A stretch of 64,000 nucleotides of DNA from Craspedostauros australis (taxonomy: Eukaryota > Bacillariophyta > Bacillariophyceae > Mastogloiales > Achnanthaceae), in NCBI GenBank assembly GCA_026770025.1, contig JAMXDE010000013.1:496001-560000 (forward strand). The letters are read 5' to 3'. How positions within the stretch are numbered: position 1 is the first letter of the stretch; each line of letters begins with the position of its first letter. Below the pieces are notes generated by a model. The model searched no databases. It was given only the letters and a program-made list of their open reading frames with translations, and was not told the origin of the DNA. The position numbers and the translations under genes are program-made. Shown here in pieces: positions 10,161 to 20,222 of this stretch.

Positions 10161-11948
10161 ATGAAGTTCCAATCAGGAGGTGGCAACATTAGCAAAGGCG
10201 CATCCAGCAAAGACGCACTTTTGAGATGGTTCATGACAGCGACTGCCGATCGGCAGATACCGTTGAGGCAGCAACAGCGCCGTCATCCATTCTCCTTCGT
10301 CCCGTTCGACAGGAGCAGCTGTGGACGACTCAACATCCCATCGCTGGTGTTGGTCGTCGTCGCATTTTGCGTCACTGCTAACAATACTCTCTTCCTGCCA
10401 AAGAACAGGTATGGTGTGGATTTGAATGTGGGGATGAGAGTTCATGATGCCGACGCTTCCGTCAACAGTCACAGCGGCAGCGGCAGCGGCAGCATTGGGA
10501 TGCAGCAGTACTACGGGAGCAATGTGACGTTACCAATATCGTCAACATCCTCGTCAACGTCATCATTCTTCAACGGTGGATCTTGGAGCTTCTCGTCTTC
10601 CTTCTCCTCTTGGGGCACATCCAAGTCTGTGTTCGAGCAACTCAGCCAATCGACTCCAGCATCGAGCTTGGATGCCATCGAGGCGGACTTGCTGCGCCAT
10701 TACAGCGAGGCCCAGCAGCAGCTCGAAGGCACGGCATCAACGTCCGATATTCGGTACTACGACGGCACGCCGTACATCCAGAAATGCTTCTCCAACGTCT
10801 TCCGATTCAATCGAGAAGATACTTTGCACAGGAACGCCAACAACGACGAACGCATTTACGACTATCCCGACGACATTGTGCTGATATCTCACATCTCCAT
10901 GCAACGCATCGACGTGCTGCGGATACAGCAGAAGTGGTGGCATGACGGCCCCATCTCCGTGGCCGTGTATGTCTCCACTCGGGATCACATTGCGCAGCTC
11001 GTTGCCTTTTGGAAAGAACTGTCGCAGGCGCTGCCAGCCACGATCGCGCTGAGACGGTCGCAATGGATCTCGTTCCATGTCGTCATGGAGGTCTCACCGT
11101 CCGACCAATCGTTGGCGTATCCACACAACGTCCTGCGCAACGTCGCTCTCGATCACGTGCGCACGCTGTCGCAGCACGACCAGAGCCATTCCAAACAACA
11201 ACAACAACAACAACGAAGGCGGTACTTCTTTGTGGCGATCGATGTGGATTTCATTCCGTCGTGGTACTGTCATCAAGAACTGCAGCGACTGCTGAAGGAT
11301 GACGGCGACGAGAATCCATTGAAGGGCAGCGACGCGAAGAGAAAGAACATGCAGGCAACGACGGTCCGCCAGGAACTGCTGCACAATCATCGCATGATGG
11401 TGCTGCCCGCCTTTGCGTTGCGCGAACGCAAGGCACGAGGCAGAGCGACGGACCACGCGCTGCCGCATGCCACGATCGATCTCTTCGACAAGCTCAAGAG
11501 CGACGACCTTCATTCCTTTCACAAGAAACGATTTCCGGAAGGCCACGGCCCCACGAACTTCACGCGATGGACGTCGTTGCGACCCACGCTGTCGCACACC
11601 GATCGGCGACTGTGGTATCCCATCCAATACGCCATGTGGTTCGAACCCTATCTGCTCGGCGTCATTCCGAACGACAAGCAGCATGTGCTGCTGCCGCGCT
11701 ACTTTGAAGACTTTCGCGGTTACGGCATGAACAAGGTCGCGTGGGTGCTGGAGGTGCATCTGTCAAACTACAAATTTGGCGTGCTGCCACCCACCGTCTG
11801 GGTGGTGCATGTTCCGCATGTCTCGTCCGTTTCCAATCGTCAGACGAGGATCAACCAACGCACGGCGCTGCCTCGATTCGAAGCGCATTTGAAGCAGACC
11901 TACGGATACAGCAACGGCGTTGCGGCGGCGCCGAAACGGGGAGGATGA
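10161..11948 (+). CDS. LARGE/GT49-type glycosyltransferase, type II membrane protein
   Basis: The 595-residue product has a short basic N-terminus and one hydrophobic anchor near residues 58-79. A Ser/Gly-rich stem follows, then a lumenal catalytic region. That region matches the family containing LARGE and B4GAT1: ISMQRIDVL, YVSTRDHIAQL, YPHNVLRNVAL, the metal-binding DVD at about residues 360-362 (AIDVDFIP), FHKKRFPEGHGPTNFTRW, FEPYLLG, FRGYGMNKVAWVLEV and FGVLPPTVWVVHVPH. Family members add glucuronic acid or xylose to glycans in the Golgi; the donor and acceptor here are unknown. A poly-Gln insert (about residues 345-351) precedes the DVD strand. The frame is open from an ATG at 10032, but those extra 43 residues look like leader, so I chose 10161. 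Confidence 0.88.
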   Translation: MKFQSGGGNISKGASSKDALLRWFMTATADRQIPLRQQQRRHPFSFVPFDRSSCGRLNIPSLVLVVVAFCVTANNTLFLPKNRYGVDLNVGMRVHDADASVNSHSGSGSGSIGMQQYYGSNVTLPISSTSSSTSSFFNGGSWSFSSSFSSWGTSKSVFEQLSQSTPASSLDAIEADLLRHYSEAQQQLEGTASTSDIRYYDGTPYIQKCFSNVFRFNREDTLHRNANNDERIYDYPDDIVLISHISMQRIDVLRIQQKWWHDGPISVAVYVSTRDHIAQLVAFWKELSQALPATIALRRSQWISFHVVMEVSPSDQSLAYPHNVLRNVALDHVRTLSQHDQSHSKQQQQQQRRRYFFVAIDVDFIPSWYCHQELQRLLKDDGDENPLKGSDAKRKNMQATTVRQELLHNHRMMVLPAFALRERKARGRATDHALPHATIDLFDKLKSDDLHSFHKKRFPEGHGPTNFTRWTSLRPTLSHTDRRLWYPIQYAMWFEPYLLGVIPNDKQHVLLPRYFEDFRGYGMNKVAWVLEVHLSNYKFGVLPPTVWVVHVPHVSSVSNRQTRINQRTALPRFEAHLKQTYGYSNGVAAAPKRGG

Positions 11949-13581
11949 AGCTATTATCCGAGGATACAGAGAGAGAGAGAGAGAGAGCAAGAGAAGGGAA
12001 TGGGCATGTTGTGGAAGGAGAGAGTGAAGAGGAACATGGTGGAATTATCACCCAACAGGCACAGATTTTACTTTTGGGAGAGCCGATAAGTTGGGGCGTC
12101 ACGCATTCCGAAACGAAGCCGAAGTCAAATGCTGTCCCCATGCGCAGAAATGAATGACGCGAACAGGAGAACGATACTGCTGCCAATCCCATACAGAGAA
12201 CATTGCAGGTACAGTCCCGTCCTGCATAGAGTATTCGTATGAAGCAATGCACAAATGCATACGTGCACGAATACCGGGATGAAGGCCAAGGAGGATGATG
12301 CCGTGACAGAGATGAAGGAACCTCTCTCCCGTATCCAGCACAACAGCGAGCGATGGACGCGACGACGTTGCCTGTTGGCATTTCTTGACACAGAGTTGCC
12401 AACCCTGCACAGTCACACATAGAACAGCTGGTCCAGTTCCGCCGAGACCTCATTTTTCTAAGTTGTTCGGTGAAACCGGTACAAGTTTGGCAAAGTTCTG
12501 TCTGTGCCCTTCGCTGTGCTGATGACAGAACCACAAAAATACCACCGAGGTAGTATCATTCACGGTTTATTAAGTGATGCTGTCTCACGTGACATGAAAT
12601 GATACCCAATGATTCTGTCAAGACAAACTGAAGCGGCGCATGACACAGGGTCAGTACCGAGTCAGGAAGAATAGTGATTGACTTGTGGAGCTCGTGCACG
12701 AGGTGGTAACTCACTGGTCTTCTTGTTTCACCAGCATCACGTTGTACCAGTACCAGTGTGATTGTGTCAAGTGCGTTTCGCTTGTTTGGCTGGTAGTAGT
12801 GCGTGTGTGAATGGGCATAACGTTGATAGCGGTGGTAGTACCGACTAATGCTGCGTTGACACCTGCCACGATCACTGCAGACACGACGCGCGCCAACGAC
12901 AACAAAAGCGCCAGACGAGGCGCAGCAAAGACGCAAAAGAATGCGACACCGACACAATCAAACCACACAGTCGTGGAGGTGCAGTGGAGGTGCTTGACTC
13001 TATTTGATTCGAACACAAACATCGACCTCTGCATTCCTTTACATGCCGCGGAGACAGGTGGAGGAACTCATTCGGTTCCGACAGCAGAGACCGCCTCTTC
13101 CGACACAATTCTCGCAGGCAAACAGATTACCCGACCCGAAGTGGCATCAGCAGACGCAACCATCAGCAACGCAACCATCAGCAGACGCAATCATCAGCAA
13201 ACACCATCAGCACTCTCAGAATCAAGAAGAGCAGAAGAATCGTATAGTAGTTCCGCACCTCAGCAGCAACAGGAGCCAAAGTAGTCAAAGCGTAAACAGA
13301 TCTCCCGTCAACAACTGACCATCAACAACCAACGACAGCAACCAAGAAAAGAAAAGAGCACAACCCAGACACGAGAAACGGAGGAACCAAGAAAGGCGCC
13401 TTTTCGTCACATCATTGCATTGTCCACGTTGCATCGCGCCAACTCTCGCGCCAAACAATTGAATTCGGAGCTGTTGCGCGCATCAACGACTTCCATACTC
13501 ACAAACAATCGCACCGGCCAAACCAAACCAAACAAGCAAACCAAAGTAAAGCAAAGCGAAGAAGATCATCAGACACCAGCT
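11949..13581. other. Long intergenic stretch with a GA repeat
   Basis: This 1.6-kb stretch has no gene I can support. A GA run lies at 11967-11987. The frame from 12811 to 13284 is Thr/Ala/Gln-rich with no motif and probably belongs to a leader. The frame following 13420 starts with TTG and joins the next gene without an ATG until 13582. The minus-strand frame at 11851-12534 shows no domain. Confidence 0.5.
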
Positions 13582-15000
13582 ATGCGTTACAATTACACCG
13601 AAGAGACACAACAACCACCACATACATCCGCTCAAACAGGCAGACACAGCATCAAAGGCAACAAGCCTCCAGTCTCCTCTCCCACCACCACCACCCACAT
13701 TGCCTTCACAACTCATTCCGGTTCCACCGTCGGTCACAAGAACAGCATGAACATGGCGGTCGAACAAGCCCCGGCGACGCCCAGCCAGAAGCCGAAGAAG
13801 AACTTCAAGATCGCCAACACCAAGGAACCCAGCAAGTTCTTCAAGCTGCTGTCTCCGGGCATCCCCAAGCAGCTGGAGAAGCGCAAGAGCGTGTCGGCCA
13901 AGCCCGTCAGGGTCAACGGCAAGAAGCTCGTCAACGGCAAGCCATCCAACGAGCGCCGCAAGAGCATGACTCGCGGCCGCCACAACCCAAGCAACATCAG
14001 CCCGCCCAGCTCCATGCCGACCACCACCACCAGCGGACGCACGCCCAAGTCGGCCAAGCGCAAGCTCAAGCTGAAGGTCAAGGACATGCATCATTCGCAC
14101 CATGGCTCCACTGAGGCATCCGCGGCCACGCCTCCCGCATCGCAAGGCATCTCCGCTCCGCCGCTGTCCTCCTCGTCCCACCATCGCTCTGCCAACTCGG
14201 CCTTGCTCTCACCCAGATCGCAGCACGGCAAGAGGAAGGTCACCAGGCACAGGGGACAGCACCAGCAGTCCAACCTGCACGGCAACGCCAACGAAGCCGC
14301 CCACGATATCAGCCACGTCGACATTGCCCACAGCTACAGAACGGGGGACTCCAGCCAGGACGACCTGGACGATGTCATGACCATGGCACCGCCTCCGCCG
14401 CCGCTCTCCATGGACTCCTCCAGCCACCACCATCGCTCGCCCATCAGCACGCCGCCCCCCACCACCCCCAAGGGACGCAAGAAGTCATTCGTGGCCAACA
14501 GCCCCGTGCGGGCGCAGTCGCAGCACCGTCGCATGAGCACCGCCGCTCGCGTCACCAAAAAGGGCCGTAGCAAAAGCATCGGTCCCATGAGCCGGCGTGC
14601 GGCCGCGGCAAGAGCCGAAGCCTCGCAACTGGATCAGTCCCTTCACACCGATCGCGACGATATCCACGCCAACGACATCGCATCCAACATTGGTGAGATG
14701 AACCTCAATGACAACGCCGCCGACGATCCGGCCAAGCGCGGTCCCAAGAAGCGCTCCCAAAGCCTCAGGAAGGAATCCATGGCGGAGCGCCATCTGCGTG
14801 AGCAGCAGCAAGAAGACGAGACACCCAAACGATCCAAATCACGTTCCAAATCCAAAACGCGCACCAAGAAACGCACCAACAAATCTTCCACGGAAGATAT
14901 CGAAGCCAAGGTCCTCCTCCTCAAGCGGCGCAAAGAACTCGTCAAGCTGGGTATTCCGCAGGAGGAGATCGATCTTCTGCTGCCGCTGCCGACCAAGTAA
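13582..15000 (+). CDS. Basic, low-complexity protein of unknown function
   Basis: The first ATG in the frame is at 13582 and gives 472 residues. The protein is rich in Lys, Arg, Ser, Pro and His. Clusters such as KPKKNFKIANTKEPSKFFKL and KRSKSRSKSKTRTKKRTNKS resemble nuclear or nucleolar targeting and nucleic-acid-binding segments. The last 30 residues form a predicted charged helix (VLLLKRRKELVKLGIPQEE). There is no enzyme motif or membrane segment. A nuclear, RNA- or chromatin-associated role is a guess from composition only. The codon pattern is uniform and the frame is long, so I take it as a real gene. Confidence 0.7.
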   Translation: MRYNYTEETQQPPHTSAQTGRHSIKGNKPPVSSPTTTTHIAFTTHSGSTVGHKNSMNMAVEQAPATPSQKPKKNFKIANTKEPSKFFKLLSPGIPKQLEKRKSVSAKPVRVNGKKLVNGKPSNERRKSMTRGRHNPSNISPPSSMPTTTTSGRTPKSAKRKLKLKVKDMHHSHHGSTEASAATPPASQGISAPPLSSSSHHRSANSALLSPRSQHGKRKVTRHRGQHQQSNLHGNANEAAHDISHVDIAHSYRTGDSSQDDLDDVMTMAPPPPPLSMDSSSHHHRSPISTPPPTTPKGRKKSFVANSPVRAQSQHRRMSTAARVTKKGRSKSIGPMSRRAAAARAEASQLDQSLHTDRDDIHANDIASNIGEMNLNDNAADDPAKRGPKKRSQSLRKESMAERHLREQQQEDETPKRSKSRSKSKTRTKKRTNKSSTEDIEAKVLLLKRRKELVKLGIPQEEIDLLLPLPTK

Positions 15001-15641
15001 TATCGAATCGCATACAGCGCCATGCGCGGATCGTATCGTATCGTGCGCAAGTGCGATAGGCAACAGTATTACAGTAACATGAAACGCGACAATCAATTTA
15101 GCAACAACAGCAAACAAATTGTATTTTACATGCATTCGTACTGGTATTGCACAGGAGCAGAGTAGTTGTAACATGTTGTCATTGAGGTCGTCATGTGCAC
15201 GGTTGCGACCAGGAAACTCGTCTTGATACGTGAACCCGTATCTTTGGCATGCTCAGACCGCGTCCGTCCTTCGCTCGTATGCTGCCAACTCCTCACTATC
15301 TTCGTTACGTTAGCGTGTCAACGTAGATTTTAACGGTTGTCGTTATCGGCTTCCCCAAAAAAGATTTCCGTTCGCTCATTCCGCCAAATCGAGCACATCA
15401 CAAATCCGGCGATGACTCACGCCACCACAGGACGACAAGAACAGTGTTGTTGTTTGTAGAGTAACATTCTTCATTTGCATCTTCGTCGATCGCGCGATCT
15501 GTTGTTGGCATCATACTGCAGAGTTCCTTCAAGAGCAGCAGCAAGCTCGTTTCATTCCATTTCGTTGCGCTGTGCATCAAACTCCCTCCACTTCATCAAC
15601 ATCAGCATCAACAACACAATCGGCATCATCATCACTTCAGA
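15001..15641. other. Intergenic
   Basis: No supported gene, RNA or recognised repeat. It lies between two genes in the same orientation. Confidence 0.5.
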
Positions 15642-16454
15642 ATGATCGACACCGCCAACTTGAAATCGCCATCGTGCCTATCCTGCACCGACCCTTCACT
15701 ACGCAAGATGCATGCCACTGCAGACAACAACGCCAACGGCAATGGTCACGATGACACGTCCTGCATCATGACGTTGCACATCCCCAACCGCGCCGAGTTC
15801 GACGAGACCACGACGCTCACATGGGTCGACGACCATCACACCATCGGCACCAACGACACATCCAAGGTCGTGCATGATTCCAGGAACCACGCCACGTTCG
15901 CGGAATACAACGCCATCGAGATGAAGCAGATCGTGGAGCACTACACGCGACGGCAGCAGTCGCCAACGCGTGAGCAAAAGGTCGTCACCAACGACGAATG
16001 GGCGGGGCAGATCATCTCGTCATCGAGTTCAATGTCGCAACACAGCGCGACGCCATCCACCGTCGACGAATCGTTGCATCAGCGATCTCTTGTCGATGAG
16101 GTCTGTTCGCAATCCAACCACATGGCAGAGATCGTGGCCAACCTCATCCAACCGGACCACACTGCAATCGGACAGCAGCAACAACGCCACTCTCCCTACA
16201 CGATTCTCATGACAAACGCGAAGAAGCAACGACGCCGGCCCTACTTCGAACGGCTCTCCGAGCCCATCGCGGATGCCTTGCAATGCATCATCATGGGAGT
16301 CGTCTCCGTCTTTCGGGCATTGCAGCAGCAGGTCGGAACGGGTTGGGCAACCGCCGTTTCCATCTTGCTGTTGTTGGGAATGAAACTGATCGAGCAGCAA
16401 ATTCATAAGGCCATGACTTCCATGGTCGTCTTTTTGATCGGTGGGGAATTGTGA
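15642..16454 (+). CDS. Hypothetical protein with hydrophobic C-terminus
   Basis: The 270-residue frame begins at an ATG (MIDTANLKSP). The first 200 residues are polar, rich in His, Thr and Ser, with no domain I recognise. The last 70 include hydrophobic segments (about residues 215-229, 234-250 and 258-267) that could be one or two membrane helices or a tail anchor. I do not recognise a family. Codon use resembles the neighbours, which supports coding, but expression data would be needed to be sure. Confidence 0.55.
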   Translation: MIDTANLKSPSCLSCTDPSLRKMHATADNNANGNGHDDTSCIMTLHIPNRAEFDETTTLTWVDDHHTIGTNDTSKVVHDSRNHATFAEYNAIEMKQIVEHYTRRQQSPTREQKVVTNDEWAGQIISSSSSMSQHSATPSTVDESLHQRSLVDEVCSQSNHMAEIVANLIQPDHTAIGQQQQRHSPYTILMTNAKKQRRRPYFERLSEPIADALQCIIMGVVSVFRALQQQVGTGWATAVSILLLLGMKLIEQQIHKAMTSMVVFLIGGEL

Positions 16455-17031
16455 TTGGAACCGACGGAATCGATTTGATTTACTAACATTTGATTTGAAT
16501 CAGACTACGTGGAAGAGATGAAAGGAATGCGTTGCGCGGATCCTGGAATCAATATCAAGTTGTGCATGGTGCACGTATGACAATGGAAACAGCAGGTTGG
16601 ATGCCAACTGCAAGAGGAGCACATTGTGTCTTTCTCTCTCGAGCGAACGAACAATGGAGGATGCGCCTCCTGATGAGATTCGCGTTTCGCGCCAAAAATT
16701 CAATCTGACAAATGCGAAGACAGTCACAATTCGGCGATTCAGACAGACAGGCAGTTTCTCTTTGAGAAACACACACAAACACGACATCTTTCGCCAACAA
16801 CGCGCACACAGACAAATGGTCGAGAGACGGCCAGGCAAAATATTTTACAAGCAAACGTGAAGGACATGAAATACCTGTTGTTGCACGCGTTATGACATCG
16901 ATTATATGACTCTGATGATATATTATATAATTTAATATAATAGTTTAGAGAGCAGAGCATATCATACCTCGTCCCAGCATTCGTTGACAACCCATTCTCC
17001 ATGGTATCGAGTTCCATCATGATGAGTAGTA
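16455..17031. other. Intergenic between convergent genes
   Basis: It contains the 3' ends of the + gene at 15642 and the - gene at 17032, and an AT-rich patch near 16900-16945. No gene seen. Confidence 0.5.
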
Positions 17032-18087
17032 TCATGGTTCCTCTTTGCTCCCTTCATTTTCCAGGATGTACCGCAACGCTCCATCAATCGCCGCAACCTG
17101 CGCGTCGTTGCAAATGGCGTCCGTCACGCTGGGACTGTCCGGGTACACCTCCGTTGTGCTGCAGTACTTGGCGTTTGTGACGCATGCGCACAAACCGTAC
17201 TGCCTCGTGTCGACGGCGATAATGCCCTCGCGCACAACCGGCATTCCGATGATCGTGTTGGCGTCTGCATCGTCCGGCGGTGCGATGTGCGTCACCTTGC
17301 GCACGCTCTCGATGATGGCAGCCTGCCAGTCGAACTGAGGATTGGGGGCGTCGGCGACCAGGTAGAATCCATCCGGGATGCCCGACTGCACGAACTTCGC
17401 CTTGCCCTCCTTGGCGTCACGCGCTGGGCGGAATTCCGTGGCGTCGGTGTCCGTCGTCTCGTGCAGATCCAGGTGGCACATCCACTGCGGGATGCAAAGC
17501 TCGTCGTGCAGGCACCGCATCAAGGCCCTCGACTCTTCCGTGCGCTGCGCATCGTCATCATGCCGGAAGCTGCGGTTGGGATCGTCGGCCGTGAAGGTCC
17601 AACGCTGGATGGTCTCGTACGACCACGGGCTGAGGCAGGGAGCAATGACGAAGTTGAAGCGGTCAACGTACTTCGCATCCATCAAATCTGACTGCAGGAA
17701 TTGGAGCGCCCCTTGCACGCCGGACGTCTCGTATCCGTGCGTGCCGCCCGTGATGAGCACGCAGGGTTTGTCCTCGTCCCACGCCTTGGATTTGACGGCG
17801 ACCAGCGGATACCGCTGCGGGTCATGCGACAGCGATCCGTACTCGACGAGATCGAATGGACCATCGGGCCGGTCTTTCATCCATGACTTCAGCTTGTCCA
17901 GCACCTCCGACTTGTACGAGCGCTGTACTTTGGTCTGTTCCCGCCATTGGGTGCGCTCGGCATCGCCCCACGCAACGCCTGGTGTTCCGATGCGATAGAA
18001 CGCCGCACTGGATGAAAGGGCCGATGACGACGACATCATCGCAACGACGATGGAGTTCAATCGACCACCTCTGAGCTGCAACCTCAT
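17032..18087 (-). CDS. M14-family zinc carboxypeptidase-like protein
   Basis: The product has 351 residues if translation starts at the first ATG (18087). A metallocarboxypeptidase fold is shown by GGTHGYETSG, giving zinc ligands His117 and Glu120 (HxxE), by the substrate-binding DPNRSF, and by the third zinc ligand His209 in HLDLHETTD. A later TTEVYP probably carries the catalytic Glu. The domain resembles short M14 proteins related to succinylglutamate desuccinylase more than digestive carboxypeptidases. The N-terminus is Ser/Ala-rich and may target an organelle. Upstream the frame stays open to 18222 with no ATG and runs through a 10-base tandem repeat, so that part is leader. It shares a divergent promoter region with the DUF4336 gene. 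The substrate is unknown. Confidence 0.8.
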   Translation of the reverse strand: MRLQLRGGRLNSIVVAMMSSSSALSSSAAFYRIGTPGVAWGDAERTQWREQTKVQRSYKSEVLDKLKSWMKDRPDGPFDLVEYGSLSHDPQRYPLVAVKSKAWDEDKPCVLITGGTHGYETSGVQGALQFLQSDLMDAKYVDRFNFVIAPCLSPWSYETIQRWTFTADDPNRSFRHDDDAQRTEESRALMRCLHDELCIPQWMCHLDLHETTDTDATEFRPARDAKEGKAKFVQSGIPDGFYLVADAPNPQFDWQAAIIESVRKVTHIAPPDDADANTIIGMPVVREGIIAVDTRQYGLCACVTNAKYCSTTEVYPDSPSVTDAICNDAQVAAIDGALRYILENEGSKEEP

Positions 18088-18560
18088 CTCCGCACGAGCA
18101 GAAGACACAGCAGCGCTGATTTGGGTACCTCGCACACGTCTATCTCTGCTCTCTGCTCTCTGCTGTTCCTTGCTTTGCCTTGCTTTGCCTTGCTTTGCTC
18201 TCCGCACAATCCCCAGCACCAAATATGTGGCGACGTGAGATGTGAATCAAAAGATCGCGAAACGTCTCCCCTTATTTAGTCCCGTATCACACTTAAGTCC
18301 CGCATTACCTCATTTTTCTGAGTCACAACGACCAACCATCAACAATTCTGCCATCACACATCACCGATGCATCATTGGCTTCGCCACCCATCACATGTGT
18401 ACGAGTGCACACCATCCCATACCATACACCTGGCTTGAGCAATCATTTCGCAGACAGACGAAGAGAAGATGCCTCCTGAATCTACAAACGCTCCACTGGC
18501 TCGTACTCTCCGCTCCAAACACGTCCTCCCAACGTTCTTCGTAGCGTGCCATATCGCTCC
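18088..18560. promoter_or_regulatory. Shared divergent upstream region
   Basis: This 473-bp gap lies between the divergently oriented M14 peptidase and DUF4336 genes, so both promoters should lie here. I cannot point to individual elements. A tandem repeat sits at 18168-18199. Confidence 0.5.
18168..18199. repeat. CCTTGCTTTG tandem repeat
   Basis: Three consecutive units of the 10-mer CCTTGCTTTG lie in the leader of the minus-strand M14 gene. Confidence 0.85.
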
Positions 18561-20090
18561 ATGCCGCGGCCAAGAACATTGCCATGTGCGCTCCTCCTGC
18601 TGGCGATGATGTCGCCATCTGAGGCGTTGCAGCCGCAGCAACTCAGCGGCACTACTCGCAGTCCTCATCGATCACTCAAGCAGCAACGGAGCGCCGGAAG
18701 CAGGACCGTGACAGCTGCCATTCCCAGCACCGATCATGACAATCCCAATGACGGCATCGAGAGTGCTACCGAAACGAGCGCCACGATGGACCGACGATCA
18801 TGGTTCGGATCGATGGGAAAGGCTTCAGCCATCGCGGCAAGCGCAGCCGCGCTGACAGCATCGCCGCTCACGGCCAACGCGGAGATCACCGCCGATAGCC
18901 AATGGCCGTTGTGGCCCGCGCTGCCGGTGGCACCCTACTCGCGACGCAAGACCATCCGTGAGGAGATCGTGCCCAATCAGGTTTGGACCTTCGATCAGCT
19001 GATCGGCATTTATTACGTGCAGGTCCCCATTCGTATGACGGTCATCACCGTCGATGGTGGTCTGTTGGTGTACGCACCTGTCGCACCCACGAAGGAGTGC
19101 CTGGCTTTGCTCGACGAACTGATTGCGCAGCACGGACCAGTCCGACACATCGTGCTGCCGTCGGTGGCTGTGGAGCACAAGGTCAACGCCGGGCCCTTTG
19201 CTCGCCAATTCCCGAATGCCGATTTTTACATCGTGGATCAGCAGTACTCCTTCCCCGTGCCGTTGCCGAACAGATTCTTGGGCCTGCCGAGCTGGGCCAA
19301 ACCGTTGCCGACCGACGTGGAATCAACGAGGACCATCTTCGGAGACAGCATCGATTTCAAGGTGCTCACTGTCACGCCTGGACCCGCATCCAAGTACCAG
19401 GACGTCGCGTTGATTCACAAACCGAGCAAGACCCTGATGATTTGCGACGCCATGTTTTCCGTCACCAGGGAACCGCCTGCCATCCTGACGGAGGAACCGG
19501 AATACACCCGGGCGCTGCTGTTCCATGCTCGCGACTCCAAGGACGAGCTGGTCGAAGACACGCCGGAAAATCGCAGAAAGGGATGGAGACGGATAGTGCT
19601 GCTCTTCAACTTCTTCTTTCCCGGATCGGGCATTGCCGATCTGGGCATCAAGCCGATATTGGCAGCGCTCTCCACCCCCACCTATCCCTACGGTTGGGGA
19701 GGGTGGATGCCGTACCAATGGAAGTCGGACGGAATCGAAACATTGGACTTTGAAACCTACAGCGCCGAGGGGAAACCGCTGATTTATACCGTCGTGCAGA
19801 TCATCCTGTCGCGAGAGCCGGAAAAGCTGGAAGAATGGCTGGACTACATCACGACGGAATGGACGTTTGACAGAGTGATCCCGGCCCATCTGAATTCGCC
19901 CGTCAACGTCGGACCGGAGGGGTTCCGCGGGGCATTCTCGTTCGTGGATAGTCCACCGGGTCCCAACATGGTTCGATTTTGCGACGAGGATGTGGAGTTC
20001 CTGCGGAAAGCTCAGAACACATTCCTCAGCTTCTCAGTCTACCCATCGCGCTACGGACCTCCGCAAGGACAGCAAAGGTGTGGTCTGTAA
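18561..20090 (+). CDS. DUF4336 protein, probably of the thylakoid lumen
   Basis: The 509-residue protein starts at the first ATG. The N-terminus reads as three successive targeting signals. An ER-type signal (LPCALLLLAMM, residues 7-17) comes first. A basic Ser/Thr-rich plastid transit stretch follows. Then comes a twin-arginine thylakoid signal with Arg78-Arg79 (DRRSWFG), an Ala-rich core and an ANA cleavage site near residue 107. This is the layout expected for a lumen protein in a secondary red plastid. The mature part matches DUF4336: WPLWPALPVAPYSRR, VWTFDQLIGIYYVQVPIRMT, HIVLPSVAVEHKVNAGPFAR and a metallo-beta-lactamase-like strand order. The function is not known; some members occur next to photosynthesis genes. 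Confidence 0.85.
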   Translation: MPRPRTLPCALLLLAMMSPSEALQPQQLSGTTRSPHRSLKQQRSAGSRTVTAAIPSTDHDNPNDGIESATETSATMDRRSWFGSMGKASAIAASAAALTASPLTANAEITADSQWPLWPALPVAPYSRRKTIREEIVPNQVWTFDQLIGIYYVQVPIRMTVITVDGGLLVYAPVAPTKECLALLDELIAQHGPVRHIVLPSVAVEHKVNAGPFARQFPNADFYIVDQQYSFPVPLPNRFLGLPSWAKPLPTDVESTRTIFGDSIDFKVLTVTPGPASKYQDVALIHKPSKTLMICDAMFSVTREPPAILTEEPEYTRALLFHARDSKDELVEDTPENRRKGWRRIVLLFNFFFPGSGIADLGIKPILAALSTPTYPYGWGGWMPYQWKSDGIETLDFETYSAEGKPLIYTVVQIILSREPEKLEEWLDYITTEWTFDRVIPAHLNSPVNVGPEGFRGAFSFVDSPPGPNMVRFCDEDVEFLRKAQNTFLSFSVYPSRYGPPQGQQRCGL

Positions 20091-20222
20091 CTGCATGTAC
20101 TACATCATACGGGATGGTTTAGCGCATGCATTGCGCACAAGTCAATGCCTTCAGCGTCTTTCCTAATCGCGGTGCAACGCGATGCTCCATCCTACGAGTA
20201 CGTCGCAGTTCTGTTTCATGCA

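Noticed and set aside
12811-13284. 157-residue plus-strand frame
   Set aside because: Low-complexity Thr/Ala/Gln composition, no motif, and a position consistent with the next gene's leader.
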